In this document: positions 34,229-46,200 of the stretch, piece after piece | Layout: each line of letters begins with the position of its first letter | How positions within the stretch are numbered: position 1 is the stretch's first letter | Source of the DNA: Ricordea florida | Lineage: Eukaryota > Cnidaria > Anthozoa > Corallimorpharia > Ricordeidae | Direction of reading: 5' to 3' | NCBI GenBank assembly: GCA_949710005.1 | Contig: OX453282.1 | Span: 20,813,664 to 20,877,663 of the forward strand | DNA: 64,000 nucleotides | Program-made: the position numbers and the translations under genes | Notes under the pieces: model-generated | Told to the model about the DNA's origin: nothing | The model's input: the letters and a program-made list of their open reading frames with translations, nothing else | Database searches by the model: none

Positions 34229-34467
34229 GCGAACTGCATGCTGGTTTTGTCACGAGCGTCACGCCACGAAAAAAAATCCACTTTCGGATTTTTCGTTTCT
34301 TTGGTAGCAACGAATCCGCGTGATCTTGGATCAAAAATCCAATCCTGGATTCTCCCAAAGAAACGCACCCTAAGTCAAGTAGAAAGTTTAATTATTGGAG
34401 GATGCAAAAATAAAAATATATATTTTTACCACTTGTACTACTACAGCCGCTTATATCCGCCGGTTGT

Positions 34468-34703
34468 CACAGTTTTATTCATAGTTTCTAAAGTTTTCAC
34501 TTATATGTGGTTCTGTAAAATTCTCTAGGATTGCTTAAAACTATCTACCGTGCTTCGTTTAGTTTAAGACCATTTGTCACTAAGGGAAGCATGAAGACTT
34601 AACTCTAGTGTTAAACAAGGTCCATGGCAAAACATACCCATTAGTTGATTTCTTGTAGGGTTCATGGCCTTTATGGTTGTGCCACTCTGCTTAAGATCAG
34701 TAA
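34468..34703. repeat. Dispersed repeat, copy 1 (second copy 39139-39362)
   Basis: A stretch of about 235 bp beginning CAGTTTTATTCATAGTTTCT recurs in the same orientation at 39139-39362, with small differences. Shared landmarks include TAACTCTAGTGTTAAACAAG and GGTCCATGGCAAAA. The second copy lies inside a phosphatase intron. Family unknown; no coding sequence. Confidence 0.85.
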
Positions 34704-35954
34704 GTTAACTTATTTCTACTGAAAATTATGACTGTCCGAATGACTTATTCCTGACTCACAATGTCCAGTATAAATGACAAAGAGAAAACAGTGTTTTCCT
34801 GAGAACTTTACTGATTGTTACATACACTTAACTTCTATTGACTTGCAGAAGAATTATTATAAGCAGGCGCATAGCTACCTGTGCGCCAATATGCCATGGC
34901 ATACCTGAAATTTTGTAGGAATATATTGCTTGGACAATTGTACATCACCGGACGAACTGCCCGGACAATTAATATCCAACTTTGGCGTACCTAAAAAAAA
35001 TCCTAACTACGCGCATGATCGTCGATCTTACGTGGTTGCTCAAAGATACGAAATTTATCCGCCTCGCGTTTTGATGAATAGAAAGATAGTTCACGACTGG
35101 GTGCACTCAGATAACGAGCGCAATACATTGCCACACACTTTCGTACCTTCAAGCGACCATGTAATGTTATTTTCATTTATATGAATTTTTTTTGTGGAGT
35201 ACCGAACAGTAGCGAATCGATAATAACGTTATCCCACACTGACGATATCATCCTCACATATGTGGTTCCTTTTTTTCCACTTGCTGCTTTTTGGTTCACC
35301 ACTTAAGAATCATCAGTGAATAGTTAAGTAGGCTATCCTGAAGGGTCCTGAAGGGTCCTGAAGGGTCCTGAAAGGGTAAAGTGGGAGGGTTGGGTTTTGC
35401 CCTGAAAAAATGAGATTTAAGTCACAGCGACATGGATTCGGTCACTGGAAATGGAGATTTTTTCCGAATTCTGCCCGTGGGAATGGGATTTGAATAATGA
35501 GAAGTGGGATTTCGAAAAAAAAGGTTGAGGAATGGGATTGGTACGCGACCTTCAGGACCCTAATCTAGGGATCACCCTAATTGTCTACTCTATTTTAATT
35601 ATTTTTGACCAATACCAGGAGCCCATTTTACCAGATTGTAACAGTGGGATGAAGCACACATTTTGGCCTTATCTGCAATAGCGCTTTTGGAAAATATTAT
35701 ATTTTGATCTACTGCAGTTCTGTTTGTTTATTATCTCAAACTATTATCATCATTAAGCAAATTTAAGTTGATGAGGGAAATTTCATGTCTTATTCTTGGT
35801 AAGCTTCTACAATTTCGGAAGTTCTAGTTCTTTATACAGCTAGCGCTAACAATTCCCTAACATCTATTCTTATCACGTTATTACTACAATTTTAAGAGGC
35901 AAACATGAATAAATCGCTTATTCTGATTGGTCGAGATGCACACCGTATCACGAC
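34704..35954. other. Non-genic stretch with a small tandem repeat
   Basis: A short array of GGGTCCTGAA units lies at 35339-35379. The 84-codon ORF at 34930-35184 has no recognisable motif. Otherwise nothing supported. Confidence 0.4.
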
Positions 35955-36966
35955 ACTAAATCTAGCGCGCTTGGTAGCCCAACATTAAAGGGCTTGGCTA
36001 CTGAGCTCAGCCATCTTTGTCGTGTTTGCAAGTAAAACGTAGTGCCTCGGTTGCGTCAATGAAGTTTTTCGTTTATTCGAAAGACGTCACTTTACTTTCC
36101 GGATATTTTAAGCATTGGAGATCCAAGAAAATGTTTATCAAGACTTTGGATCGAAGGCTATTTGGAAAAATAGCAGCTGAAAGCAATTTAGGGAGAAGCG
36201 TAAATCCAGCTGTTCGTTGACCGCCATAAATTCAGTAAACTGGCAAACCAGAGAAGAATTCAGGCCATTTCAATTGGAGCTACATACTTTTCGAGTGCAA
36301 GAAAACCTGTCCACGAAGTTACCAACGACCAAACAAAGGTACCAGACTAGATTTACATTTGTCAGTGTTTCTGTTGTTATTTTACGGCCTGAATTGATGT
36401 TTAGATCAATTTGCTCATCCGGCAAACCTACTGTACTTCACAAAGTATACGGCAAAAAAATTATTCTCTTTTGCGTTAGTGTTTGTAGTCCTCCGAATCG
36501 AACTCCGTAAATCGTGGGACATTACGCATTACTTAATATTTGTTCCTTTGCTCAGAGCGAACACTTGTCAGCGAAGTTCACATAAAAATTTATGGGGTCA
36601 CCTGGCAGTCGTAACGACAGTCAATACTAGCAACTGTTCTTGTTAGAAATACATAAAGGTGCGCCCTGTCGATCGAGCTCGACAAACAGCTACCGAGAGT
36701 ACTGGGTGAAAACCACTTGCGGTTAAATCTGTTTAGTTGGAATTTTCTAGACAGTATTTTATATTTCTTTAACTTTCTCTTAACTATGAGAGATATTCTG
36801 GTAGAGTGCGGAGGTGCGGAATCGCAAAATCGCACCCAATCACACTATACGATATTTCCTGCACTACTTTCAATTTGTTTGCTCACTCTACCAGAATCTC
36901 TGGTATCACTGGATCAGTTTTTCTAAATTAAATTTTCATTGCCAATTGTTAAGTTACCTTCATCAA
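35955..36966. repeat. Dispersed repeat, right copy (inverted partner at 1-1571)
   Basis: The reverse complement of this stretch matches 1-1571, minus the hAT-like insert. It reaches from AATCTAGCGCGCTTGGTAGC at the left to CTGGTATCACTGGATCAG and beyond at the right. It ends about 200 bp past the 3' end of the phosphatase coding region. Confidence 0.8.
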
Positions 36967-37162
36967 AGTTTCTATATACTTTTTACTACACTATCGCATA
37001 CTCAATGGAATACTGCAGGGTTGTTAGCTATCATCTGCTTATGCAGTAGACAATGGTTGTATAGTAACCAACATAACTTGACCAGGACTGGCATAAATAA
37101 AAGTCCTCATTATTTCCCTCAGCTATGAAAAACAGTTCAACTACCCTCAAGTTCATGATACT

Positions 37163-37240
37163 TCAGCCTGTAAAGTTGGCGTACTCGCTGAAAGAGTCCA
37201 GGTAAGCTTGAATTGTTTGGTAGCAGAACATGTACTGTTC
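37163..37240 (-). CDS. RPTP terminal exon and stop
   Basis: Residues 790-814, EQYMFCYQTIQAYLDSFSEY and four more, then TGA. EQYxFCY...YL is the standard end of a D2 domain, so the protein ends at the domain edge with almost no tail. Acceptor TTCACAG. Confidence 0.95.
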   Translation of the reverse strand, partial: EQYMFCYQTIQAYLDSFSEYANFTG

Positions 37241-40200
37241 CTGTGAATGAAGCAAAATAGGATCAGAAGTACTACGCACTCCATGGGTAAAAAAGAGAGG
37301 GTGTTACTTTGTGTAATCAAATTGAGATGAGTGAAATTAGGGAATAATTTCACATGCATTTTGTCCAAATCCTAAGATTTTGGACAAAATGCAAAAGAAA
37401 TTATTCCCAATGTCCTAAGTATATCATGTGATTACCTTAATTTTTAATATCGTGAGTGACAAATTAGTCCTTAAGATTTTCAAATCTAGGTGCCATTTTG
37501 GCACTGTAGGAGAAATTGCCATAACAAATTTTGCACCTTTATCACCCATGATATTATGGGAATTATTAAGTTTGTCACCTATTGGTTGTAGGTAACATTA
37601 TGTTCAATGTTTTTGTTTGACATTTGACATTTGGCTATTGCACATCTGCAACATGAAGAACCTATTCACTGTGATCATCTTTTTGCATGTATCTCATTGT
37701 TATCACTCAGTGTTAAAATAATATTACTGTATTTTCTTTTCTCGGTGACTGAGTTGTAAATTGTGATTTCAGAGAAGGGTGAATGAGCCAATTGCAAATT
37801 TCATTCAGAACACTGTAGTTTTGTTAATGAAAACCAAGACTATATCATTTTGTGCATTGTGTGAGTGCATTGCAAGCACCCAATTATTTAAAAACACTTT
37901 TTTGTCACAAATTGTTGCTATAGCAAGAGTCTTCGTTGTAGGCTGCAGCATGCAATGAGACTTTTGAAAGTGAGAATGATAATAATATTAGTGACAATGG
38001 TAACAATAGTGATAATGATAATGATTTAGTGGTAATGGTATTTGTAATGATGATGATGATAATGATTAGGTAAGTATAATATCGGCTACATCATAATAAC
38101 ATTGTAATTGCAAATAATACTTTTTGCCCTCTAGAATTGGCAGAATGTTGTAGAAGTCCAATTCCTTTCATATTTTTTGAAAATAAAAGTTATTGTTTCT
38201 CTTACCAGTGTCTCCACAGCCCCTGGCCTCTTGACTCGGAGCAGTTTGGCAGCTTGGAACACATCAATGACTTGTTCTGCTTTGACGCGTTCAATGATGG
38301 ACATAATGGCAGCAACAGTTCCACTCCGACCAACACCATTACTAGAACAAGAACAGAAAGATCACATAGTGAGTACAAACTATGAGTTATCTCGGTATAT
38401 TGACTTTTAATATACATTTGTAATATTACAGTTAGTATATTTTTGATAAAATCTACAAGTTTACTAGTGTTTACCCTCTTAGAATAAAGGTGCTACTACT
38501 ACTACTGCTGCTGCTACTACTGTTACTGCTGAATCTGCTACTGCTACGGCTGCCGCTGCTGCTGCTTCTCTTACTGCTGCTGCTATCGCTGCTGGTTACC
38601 TAATTGTTACTACTGCTAATTCTGCTACTTTTGCTTCTGCTACTGCTGCTACTGTTGAAACTGCTGCTGCTACTGTTTCTTCTGCTACTGGTGTTACTGC
38701 TACTACTGCTATTACTGCTGCTACTGCTACTGCTATTACTATTACTGCTGCTACCAGGGTTGTCACTAAGATTTCAAGTTGCCGGGTAATTGTTGTTAGT
38801 AGCTGGGGAAGTCGCAAGCGGTCATCTCCCCCCCCCCCCCCCCAACACACACACAACACGTTTTGGTTTAATTTAAGGACGAAAGTAGTCGGGGCTTAGG
38901 CTCCGAGTAGCCGGGGGAAATCCCCGGCCCCCGGCCCTTAGTGACAACCCTGTGCTACTACTGCTCTACTACTGCTATTACTGCTGCTACTGCTACTGCT
39001 ATTAATGTTACTGTTGCTCTTGCTACTACCACTACTACTACTGCTATTGTTACTGTTACTGCTGCTCCTGTAACTGATGCTACTGCTACTACTGCTGCTA
39101 ATGCTGCTACTTCTACTACTACAACAATTTATATCTACAGTTCACACAGTTTTATTCATAGTTTCTAGATTTTTAATTTATTTATGGTTCTGGCAAATTC
39201 TCCAGGATGGCTTAAAACTCTCCACTGTGCTTCGTTTGGCTTAAGATCATTTGTAACTAAGGAAAGCATGGAACCTTAACTCTAGTGTTAAACAAGGTCC
39301 ATGGCAAAATATAACCATTAGTTGATTTCCTTTATGGTAGTGCTACTTTGCTTATGATCAGTGAATAAAAAACATTCAGAATTTCTAATCTTTATTAAAC
39401 AAAATGTTCTTCTGTCTCTATTGCAATTGCATGTCCCTTAACACCGTGACTTTATAGATTTTACTCTGTCAAACGCCAGACGATTTTACTCATCAAACGG
39501 AGACCCCTTGGGAGACATTGCACAAGCTTTTGACAAAAGAAAGACGTGACGTTTGTTTGGCAGGCGATTTGCTAATAAAAAATGTTTCCTGTATAACTGC
39601 AGCTCCGCATCCTATCATTTCATGTTCAAAATTATAAAGCTCCAAGTATTGAAGCAAGGTAAGAAAAAAAGATCCGCAATGCGTGCATGCGTGGCTTACT
39701 AGACCAGGTGACAGGCGCTCGATTCTGGTGGACAAATAAATTAATAAATCTGATCGTGTCATAATGTGGCTACACACTTCGTGTAAGTCAATAAACGGAA
39801 ATAAATAAACGGAAATTTGAATTTAATTCATTCATGTTTTTTTAACTAGTTGTACCTTATTAAGTTACACCTGGCGCAGATTCGGGGTTTTGTGAAGGGG
39901 GATGACAGTTTTCTTCGACAAAGTATAAAGTTAATAATATTAAGTGTTACACAATGTATAATCGATCAAATATGAAGACTTGACGGATCAATGGAAGTAT
40001 CTGGACAACCGTGCACCTACCCCTCCTCTAACGCAACGTTAACGCTAACTTTTTAACTTATAATAACTTGTTGGGTTAGGGGAGGGGTAGGTGCACAGTT
40101 GCCCAGATACTTCCATTGATCCGACTTGACTTCCCAAAAACGGGGGTGACTTGTCACCCAATTCACCCCTTCCCCCCGCCAAACATGCTGGGCGATCGGT

Positions 40201-43200
40201 CGGTGACATATTCTGTAGCTTATTTTCGGCTTTATTCAACCTATCGTAGTTAGCGATTTGAACGTTTCACTTTTCGTTTGAATGTCTACACGAACACTTT
40301 GGCCTATGATTTGACACTAAGTTTCGAGGAAGCGCTCTGGGTTTGTTTACTGCGTTCCTTTCTATTGCGGCGGAGTGCCATAATTCTAGGAAGAGTATCC
40401 TGTTTAAAGTGCATATGAAACGAAATTATATCATTCCTCCAAATTATGATTTTGTGTACTTCATGTTCTCTGTTTACCATTATCAAAATCAGTTTGCCTG
40501 TGAGAGTTCCTGCATCTCTCGAATGGATGTTTTGATCCTTGTACTCTGCGTGTTATTTAATGGCTGATTCAGCACGATTGATGCCATTACCTGCACTGGA
40601 AAAGAATGAATCCGTCTTGAGACCGTTGCTGAGATTTCTCTACTGCAATCAGTAGGTCAAGTATGTCGTTCGGGTTTGGGCAGGTTGCACTGTCGGCCCA
40701 ACCGGTATAGTGCAAGTGTTGAACGGTGGTTTCTGTTTTTTGAGACTGTGGAACGAAGAATATTAAAGTAAATAACACCGAAGTGACTAAAATCAGGAGA
40801 TATTCCTCAAGACTGAGAAAGAGAGTTGTTATGGAACATAGATGATGCAGTTTTTATGTTAATTATACAACTACCTCTAAATCCAATATTGGCAACTGTC
40901 CAATTTTTCTTAAATTGGACACCTATCCAATTTAAGAATGGACAGTTGCCAATATTGGATTTAGAGGTAGCTATATAATTAACAAATAACAGGACTCCGT
41001 GCTTGTCCAATTAAGAAAATGTTGGATTCGAAAATTCCTTGGAACACCAAATTGGACTCGGCCTGCGGCCTTGTCCAATTTTGGTGTTCCTCTAAATTTT
41101 CTCATCCAATATTTTCTTAATTGGACAGCATGGAGTCCTATTATATATACAAATGTTTTAATTTGTCTCACGACGCAGTCAATTGAAAGTGGATTGCGTC
41201 GCCTCGACTGCTTACTACTGGTGTTCTTCTGATGACGATGGGTTCAACTGCTTACGATGCACCGTTATGAACAGTAGACTTAGTGGCACGTTCTGATCTG
41301 ATCACCGGCCTTACCTGTTCACTTTGCACTGTAAACGTTCTCGTGGTAATTTTCCCATTTGTGACTTCCGACCAAAAATGGACGGTGGTGCTACCAAATA
41401 CTGCGGTGCCTTCTGATGGCCAGTACTGTGGGAAAGACTAAGGAAAAGTAATAAGGCAAAAAACATTAAGAACTCAAGCAGCGAGCCTCATAATATCATT
41501 ATCCATGATGTTCAACTTGGGCACTTATCAGTTTCAGACTTAAACCGTTTGTCATAAAGTAATTTCAAAGCAATACACGTGGTCATTACAAGATAACGCA
41601 GTAAGCTGTCTCAACGATGATTAACATGAAGAACTGACTGACAATTTTATCGTGAACTCTCAGTTATCCGAAATTTTCTTTTTGCAGGCAGTTAATTATG
41701 ATAGGAAATGTCTTGCCGTTACAAAAAAAAAAAGAAAAAAGAAAAGAAAACATCAAAAACAAACAAGCAAACGTTAGTAGCGAAATGGTCTGAAATCACA
41801 TTAGATCTGTTCCGGAGGTCATGCGTTTGAATCCCATCGAAGCAGACATCTTTCCTTGCTTCTTATGCTTCTCCATACTCTTAGTAATGGGACTAACACT
41901 TCGTGGAAATTTCAGAATGTGATTTGTAATACTAAATTTTTTCACCGTTTCGGGATGACCTGGAAACCAATCATCCAGGTGCCGCTTGTTCGAAGGCCGA
42001 TTAGGGGTAATCCAGGGTTAAATTTTAACCCGGATCTCTTTTCCTCTTGTTAAAAAGCATTTTCCCCGATAACTTTCCTTATTTTTTTCAGAGCATGCAA
42101 TCATCAAATTTTATTCAAAAAGAATTATACTGAATGTGCTTTTTAAGCTCTCATATCTGCATTTAAATTTCGCACTAACCCTGGGTTACCTTAACTCTGC
42201 TTCGAACAACCCAGCCTAGTGTTTAAAAGGCAGTAAAAGAAGAATAGCAATTTTACCTCTGTTTGTTCAGTCAAGGTGTTTAACATGACAATGGTACCGA
42301 TGTTATATTGGGAAACCATTTGCCAGAAGTCGTTGATGGTGTTGTCTAGCGGAGCTTGGGTCAGAATGTATGCGTTACGCTTCTTATAGTCCTTGAATAA
42401 GAAAAGAAGAAAAAGACAAAACGAAAAATATAAAACAAAAATATTGAATGTGTCATCGCTGTTGAAAGGTGGCCCATTCTAACCTTCACTAACAGGACGT
42501 GGACTTGGACTCGAGGAAACATTATACACTTAATGTATGGTCCCGAGGGAAACTTTTGTATTCCCGAGAGTCCTGATATTTCCCGAAACGAAGTCGAGGG
42601 ACGGAAACATCAGAACTCGATAGACCATTCGTTTTACTGCTCGCGTGAAGGTCTAGCTACGTAACAATCTAATATATACAAGTTTTTACCTTACTTATGT
42701 ATGTTACACGACCCTTGAAGCCTTTTTTGCGTTTAAGGGAGTACATGATGGTAATACTTGTACTTTAATAACGACGATGCCACATTGCACAATAGCATTA
42801 TTACATGGAATTGTGGGATCATTGTAAGTGTCTAGGCAACTGTGCACCTACCCTCCCCTAACCCAACAGTAACGCCAGCTTTTTAACTTGTTGGGGTAGG
42901 GGAGGAGTAGGTGCACAGTTACCCAGATACTTACATTGATCCAAATTGTGGACCACTTGATGGTACTCCATTCACTGGACTTCCGCTTAGGTTGACAAGT
43001 CGCCAGTCAACGTCAAAAACAGTTTTTTTTTTTTTTTCTGAGAAGTACTACACTCAGACGGTCGAACTTTACAAACAGGTACGGAAGTTGTGTACTAAAA
43101 GTGCTTACGTCCACGAAGGAGGCGTTAATGTAGTCCTTTTCTTGATCCGTCGCCATAAGGAGAACTCGTGCAGTGTCCACTAGAATAAGAAGCAGATAAC

Positions 43201-46200
43201 ATGTGTTAGGAACAGTAAGCTTATTGAAACGTAGAGTCTCAGAAATGAAATAGTCAGAGCCTTAGAAAAGCTCGGTCTCAAAACTTTCAGGGGCACGTAA
43301 CGACGGTTTCCTCCTAAATGCATTGAAAACACTTTTTAGGCTATCCGCAGTACTTTTAGATCTCTAGAAATGCAGTATGAGCGGCGCTATAAAATTTGTA
43401 TCTGTTCGGTCGTCCGAGGGCAACTTGAGTCTTTTCGAAATTACAAGGGCCTCAGTATTATTTACCCGAAAGTTTGGATGCAATTTTAAGTTTTACGAAA
43501 GTGAGAATTTTTCTGATTCCTCTCTCCATCGCACTTTTGAATCTGAAAAATTTAGGTTTCCTTTTTCTAACAGGTTAACTTGGGAACTGAAATGACTTCC
43601 CTTGACTACCCTTGTCCTGTATTCCACTACGTATTACCTACTGAAGCACCTTCAAGTCGAGCTAGAAGAGTGGAGAGGAGGGAGGGCCCTAGTACGTGCG
43701 TTATAGATGTGCGTCTTCGTTGCTCGGCTGTTTTCTTCGCTGTTTTCTTAAAGGTAAGTGAAGATGTGGCGATTCAAAGTCACACTTACAAATATGACTT
43801 TTTACTTATCAGAACATCAGAAAGCTAAGTAGCGGTGTAATTTGTAGCAATCAGATGCTGCCATTCGTCCGAGCAACGATGCCGGGTTGTGATTTGTCTA
43901 CTCGGCTGCTTTTCACAGGAGGTTCAAGTTCTTTCTGCGGACATAGTTGAGAGACTTGTCCAATATAATTATTCCCTTTGTCCGCTATTGAGTATTGATA
44001 AGATGAATGCAGATTATTCCAAGAAGCGGAGTCAGTTATGGAGTTAAATAGTACGAATTTCTGATTATGTGTTGAGTAGGTGGTCACGTAAGAAAACAAA
44101 CAGTGCGTTAACTTGTATGTCAATCCTGTCAAATGTTATTGCTAGGTTACATTTTGGTACCTGACAACTTATTATGTCGGTAAAAAGTAATTTTTACAAG
44201 TTGACCTCAAATACATAAACATGTTGAGTTGTGCACCGTGAGTTGCTTATTGAATTGAAACTTAGTCAACTACTTGTTTAACACAGTATGACCTTTTGTT
44301 CAAACTTGCTCTCCTATTCTTTTTGGCCGACGCCGTTATATCAACTTCATTACCAAGATGCTGAGCTATTAAACGTTTTTGTTGTTTTAACTTTGCAAGT
44401 AGCTTATGACACTACCTGAAAGCTCCCCACAAAACCCACTTTCCCTGAATATGTCTGGGCAATCACTGAGTACTGTACAATCAAGAGAAAATGAGAAAAC
44501 ATCTTACCTCATTTTCACTTGGTACAATAAAAGATATTGTCATTTTACTAGAGATCGAACGCACTTTACTAAATAAATCAATGATTACTACTAGTATAAT
44601 ATTTTCATTGCATAAATGTAAAGAAGCGCAATTCAGTTTTACTGCAATGTTTCTCAATAAAACACAGTCTATTCTATTCTATCCAAAACTATCTGATATT
44701 CAAGACTTTTCTTGAATACCTCGAGGGTAAAATTGAACTTCTATTCATTTCAATACGCACATTGAACAAGGGCAAGTCGATTTTCGGCTAAGTTGTGCTT
44801 TTGAGACGAAATCTAATACTTTCCGTTACTATGTCCGCGGTCAAATCTGATTTTTTTCTCATCCCGGTACTTACATGGAACAATCTTAGGATATCTGTTC
44901 TTCTTTACGTTGTGGCGTTCGCGTGCCTTGGCTGATTGGTCACCTGATCTGAGGAGGGCACTGAGTAATTCCATATTCTACAACAACAACAACATGATCC
45001 TCTTTAATCCAAATTTTGGTCCGCTGCCATCCTTTCACTCCCAGATATGCAACGTCTTTTAGCAATATCATTACAGTGTCAAGCAAATTAATGAGGATAA
45101 TTGGGTAAATTATTAGCGCAAGGATATGGTCTTGAGTGAGCACCATTTTGTGTTTATTATTTATTGGAGTTACTGCACCTCAAATTCCTGTTGGTATCCA
45201 GTAAGGTGACTGTTCCTGTCAACCGCTGCCAGCTTATTCATCTTAATCCTTAAGTCAGAGGCGGTTATTTCTGTATTTCCACACGTCAGAGCTTCCATAA
45301 CAGCTTGATGGAGGAACACATACTGGTCCTAAAGAAGAGTGTACACAATCTCTTGATTATACCTCATTGCAGTAACTTTATCTTGATAGGGGAGCAGGGT
45401 TGGCGCAGTGGTGAGAGCGCTCGCCTTCCACCAATGTGGCCCGGGTCTGATTCCCGATCTCGGCGTCATATGTGGGCTGAGTTTGTTGGTGCTCTACTCT
45501 GCTCCGAGAGGTTTTTCTCCGGGTACTCCGGTTTTCCCCTCTTCACCAAAACCAACATTTGATATGATTTGATTTAATTCATATGATTTGATTCGACTTC
45601 ATTTGTACTTTACAGTGTCCTCAATTAGTACGTCAGTGCTAGATACAGTTGGCACTTAAGTAAAGGTCATTATTAATATTTATTTGAAGAATCGACCCAT
45701 CCAGTGTTATCATAATGTTAGCAATAGCGAATGAACCTAAGAAACGAAGCGCAGGTTGTAACAGGATTGGACCCCTGCAATCTCGCGAATATAAGAGTTT
45801 GGTAAAAATATCAAATAAAAGGGATTGCCATATGACAATAAATTTGGTAAAACTAAGTGTTTTTCTTCCATATCAATACTGACGTCAATATTGTTATCTA
45901 TTAGGAACCGCTTCGGCGCTCGGTCGTTGATATTGCTTTGCTTCGAATGCGGTTTAGCGTTGTCTAAACGTTATCACAGTTGTCATATTTTCTTTTCATT
46001 TTTAGCTCGTGGATGTCGTGTACACACGAGTTTTAGGGATGGTGGGTACAGTTACTTAAAGGTTGCTTATGTCTTGGGATACAGATCATCTTAAAAGTGT
46101 CAACTCCGAATCATGAGCTGTAAATGATATTCGAGGTATTTATCTTTGAAAAAGGGTCGTAAGTGTATATGGTGCAATGTCCATAAAGTAATCTTAAAAT

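Larger units (their letters stand above)
31257..34370. mobile_element. PIF-Harbinger transposon, apparently complete
   Basis: The 3114-bp element has inverted ends GGGTGCGTTTCTTTGGG and a TAA duplication on each side (31254-31256 and 34371-34373). It carries the two genes expected of an autonomous Harbinger: a Myb/SANT-like gene on plus and a DDE transposase on minus, convergent with about 450 bp between them. Subterminal repeats of AATCC/GGATT and TTTCGTTTCTTT occur at both ends. Both reading frames are uninterrupted in the reading given here. Confidence 0.9.

Noticed and set aside
34930-35184. 84-codon plus-strand ORF
   Set aside because: No recognisable motif, no splice context and no second copy for comparison. 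Kept only as a note.
38596-39168. Leu-rich and Ala/Val/Thr-rich ORFs
   Set aside because: Produced by the CTG/CTA trinucleotide tracts. They lie between confirmed phosphatase exons and have no start context or conservation.
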